NCBI RefSeq assembly: GCF_001949145.1 | Contig: NW_019091525.1 | Coordinates: 313,849-333,545 of the forward strand | DNA length: 19,697 bases | Direction of reading: 5' to 3' | From: Acanthaster planci | Taxonomy: Eukaryota > Echinodermata > Asteroidea > Valvatida > Acanthasteridae | In this document: one piece after another, positions 18,100 through 19,697 of the stretch | How the letters are laid out: each line of letters opens with the position of its first letter | Position numbering within the stretch: position 1 is the first letter of the stretch | Program-made: the position numbers and the translations under genes | The notes under the pieces: model-generated | Databases searched by the model: none | What the model saw: the letters and a program-made list of their open reading frames with translations, nothing else | What the model was told of the DNA's origin: nothing

Positions 18100-18260
18100 A
18101 AGTCTCGGATGACGATGGTATCCGCCTCAAGGCGGCCATGTTGAACGTGTGGAAGTGTTACGGACACGCATGCGCGGTACCCACGCTCCTTTGCAAATGC
18201 AACTCCGTGCATTTCCTATAGCCTGCAAGCGGCGCGTAATTTGTTTTGTCCTTGCAGCAC
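18100..18260. promoter_or_regulatory. Promoter-like GC/CpG cluster
   Basis: In otherwise AT-rich DNA, this 160-bp patch contains CCGCCTCAAGGCGG (inverted repeat, 18122-18135), GGCCATGTT (YY1-like), CGCATGCGCG (NRF1-like core, 18168-18177) and TTTGCAAAT (octamer-like). Such a mix is common at animal transcription start regions. The minus-strand open frame starting at 17907 lies downstream of it in one direction. A minus-strand 74-residue frame (17988-18212) also crosses it. No transcript evidence exists, so the function is inferred from motifs alone. Confidence 0.25.
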
Positions 18261-18927
18261 GTACAGTGCTAGCGGTGGCCGTCATTGACCATTTTGATCT
18301 CTGTATGTGCTGACTTCATTCGTTTAATAGCTCCACGGTCAGACGGAAGAATGTGATATTTGCCATAATAAATCTGTTGCGAGACATGGTTCACCGTTGT
18401 CGGATAGATTGCATGGCAACACATCACCCACAGATTCTGATTGGCCAAAAGTGTGTCATGTAACGCGTGCAAGATTTACTATTTTTTTCACCACCGCTTC
18501 AAAAAGACCGTGAAGCCTCATTCTGAAAAAGAACTTTACCCGTAGCAACCATTTTTATCCATACCAACAAAAGCATAGGTGTGTATTTCGGCTCATAGCG
18601 AACAACATGGGTTTATGAATGAATGTATGCAAACGCTGCTGTTCGGCTAGGAATTAAATTTGATGAATGTACATTCAAGTTTTGTGTTCCATCATTGATT
18701 TTAAGCTTAAAGGAACTACGAAATAGAAATATTTTAATAATTAATTAATAATAATTAAAAATAATTAATATACTAATGAGAAATTTGCATATTCATGAGC
18801 AGAGCAATGATTTGTGCACAGAAAAATTCTAGATTTTTTAACCACTGCTATGGCAGATTTTATTTTCTTTGGCAATTTATTGCTGTGTTAGTATTTTGAA
18901 ATAATCCAGCAAAAATCCTTTTCACAG
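18261..18927. other. Non-coding stretch including an AT-rich block
   Basis: No recognisable gene. An almost pure A/T block at about 18719-18775 is made of AATTAATT/ATAATTAA words. A CCAAT-type GATTGGCC sits near 18439. Minus-strand 18269-18472 is open for 67 residues without a recognisable domain. Confidence 0.35.
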
Positions 18928-19390
18928 AAATGTTCCCAGATGACAAATTTGGGATTCACAATTTGAACATGAAAACATGCAACCTGAACCATGTCTTCCC
19001 GGATTTACATCAAATCAAAAGCGCCCTCACTTGTCCAGAAATGATTGGTCAATTTGAACGTTTGAAAAAGTGAACTATTCAGTTCACGTAACTGAAAAAG
19101 ATGCCAAACAGTCTCCATACATGGGAAAAGAGTACAGAGATACACAAAAAGTGATTCTAAGAAAAATTCCTTTACTGGTTCCTTTAAATTTTGCAGAGTC
19201 TTTGGGGATTCAAATATCAACTGCTTTATCTTGCGGTACAGTAAAACTAGCCTCCCGAGGTGATCCATGGAGTTTTGTATTTTCCCGAGGCTTCGATCAC
19301 AGTCAATATTTATATACTGAGTACAATGTCCCAGTTGCTCCAGAACATGTTGTAGTGAGGCCGCTTGTTGATACCCCTACACATCAGTAG
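18928..19390 (+). pseudogene. Exon-like reading frame with one frameshift, unrecognised
   Basis: The pyrimidine run and CAG before 18928 (AATCCTTTTCACAG) resemble a 3' splice site. The frame then reads EMFPDDKFGIHNLNMK... to ...MIGQFERLKK and meets a TGA at about 19064-19066. In the next frame, starting at the overlapping GTG (19070), the reading continues VNYSVHVTEKDAKQ... through IPLLVPLNFAESLG and GFDHSQYLYTEYNVPVA to a TAG at 19388-19390. Together this gives about 155 residues of well-mixed composition with one frameshift, which looks more like real or formerly real protein than chance. I do not recognise the family. It could be a terminal exon of a host gene with a sequence error, a pseudogene, or transposon-derived. 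No AATAAA follows closely. Confidence 0.35.
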
Positions 19391-19697
19391 TGCTACAAAG
19401 GCCATCATTTCTGGAATAGTTGTTGGAGACCAACGACTTGGTTGGCCGAGTGACTTCTCGTCATACTCTGCTCAGCCATAGACCGGAAGGGTTGTTTTTT
19501 CTCCTCCAGGTCTATAACTATACTATAACTATATATACGTTATTCGAGAGTTAAGGTTTGGATGGGCTGAATTCTTTTCTATATAAACAGGAACATTCAT
19601 TTCTGTGTTGTGGAAAATGCAAAACTTCCCATTGTCTACATGGTCTATGGATTTTGGAGCCATCTCTCTACTTTTTGCAGCTGTTCGAAAATCAAAA
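19391..19697. other. Right-end stretch, no gene seen
   Basis: Nothing assignable. A short TATAACTA repeat (ctataactatactataactatatatac, about 19512-19538) is present. The window ends before any further feature can be defined. Confidence 0.4.

Noticed and set aside
17988-18212. Minus-strand 74-residue frame containing TIVIRDLNFDYF, faintly like the GDLN motif of LINE endonucleases
   Set aside because: Only one short motif with a key Gly replaced by Arg and no neighbouring endonuclease blocks, so the resemblance is too weak to call.

Overview
This looks like nuclear DNA from a marine invertebrate animal. It is gene-poor and AT-rich, with long non-coding stretches, spliceosome-type signals and decayed eukaryotic transposons of several classes. 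It holds one clear intact gene, an intronless class A (rhodopsin-like) GPCR. The word TAGGCCTA is strongly over-represented, which I associate with some marine invertebrate genomes, sea urchins among them. I lean towards a non-vertebrate deuterostome such as an echinoderm, but the sequence alone does not settle the phylum. There is no operon, ribosome binding site or CRISPR array, and I saw no tRNA.

Layout. 0.1-2.1 kb: a minus-strand P-element (THAP9-type) transposase relic in the correct domain order, broken by stops and frameshifts. It carries a 215-bp TA-flanked MITE; taking out the MITE and one TA rejoins the reading frame exactly. A second TA-flanked MITE marks the end of recognisable P-element sequence. 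2.3-8 kb: no confident gene, but local and dispersed repeats, a weak solo-LTR candidate and hairpins. 8.0-9.4 kb: a short TTAA-flanked, piggyBac-style MITE, a related-looking segment, and a transposon end (CAGTGGCGTATCC...). 10.0-10.95 kb: the GPCR. 11.65-12.95 kb: a minus-strand, 5'-truncated non-LTR retrotransposon with recognisable reverse transcriptase motifs, ending at a near-perfect hairpin. 13.4-13.6 kb: second copy of a roughly 220-bp repeat also found at 5.7-5.9 kb. 16.2-17.3 kb: a minus-strand relic of the C-terminal half of a piggyBac transposase, next to a 126-bp-period duplication. 17.3-18.3 kb: a CpG-richer stretch open on both strands, next to a promoter-like cluster. 18.9-19.4 kb: an exon-like reading frame with one frameshift that I do not recognise.

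How the parts relate. I see no multi-gene pathway or operon-like system. The window is best read as a lone receptor gene in a graveyard of at least four mobile-element classes: P-element, mariner-like MITEs, piggyBac and a LINE. The nested insertions allow relative dating. The most informative observations are the MITE-in-P-element insertion, the atypical TM7 motif of the receptor, the repeated ATAGGCCTAT palindrome and the unassigned open frames at the right end.
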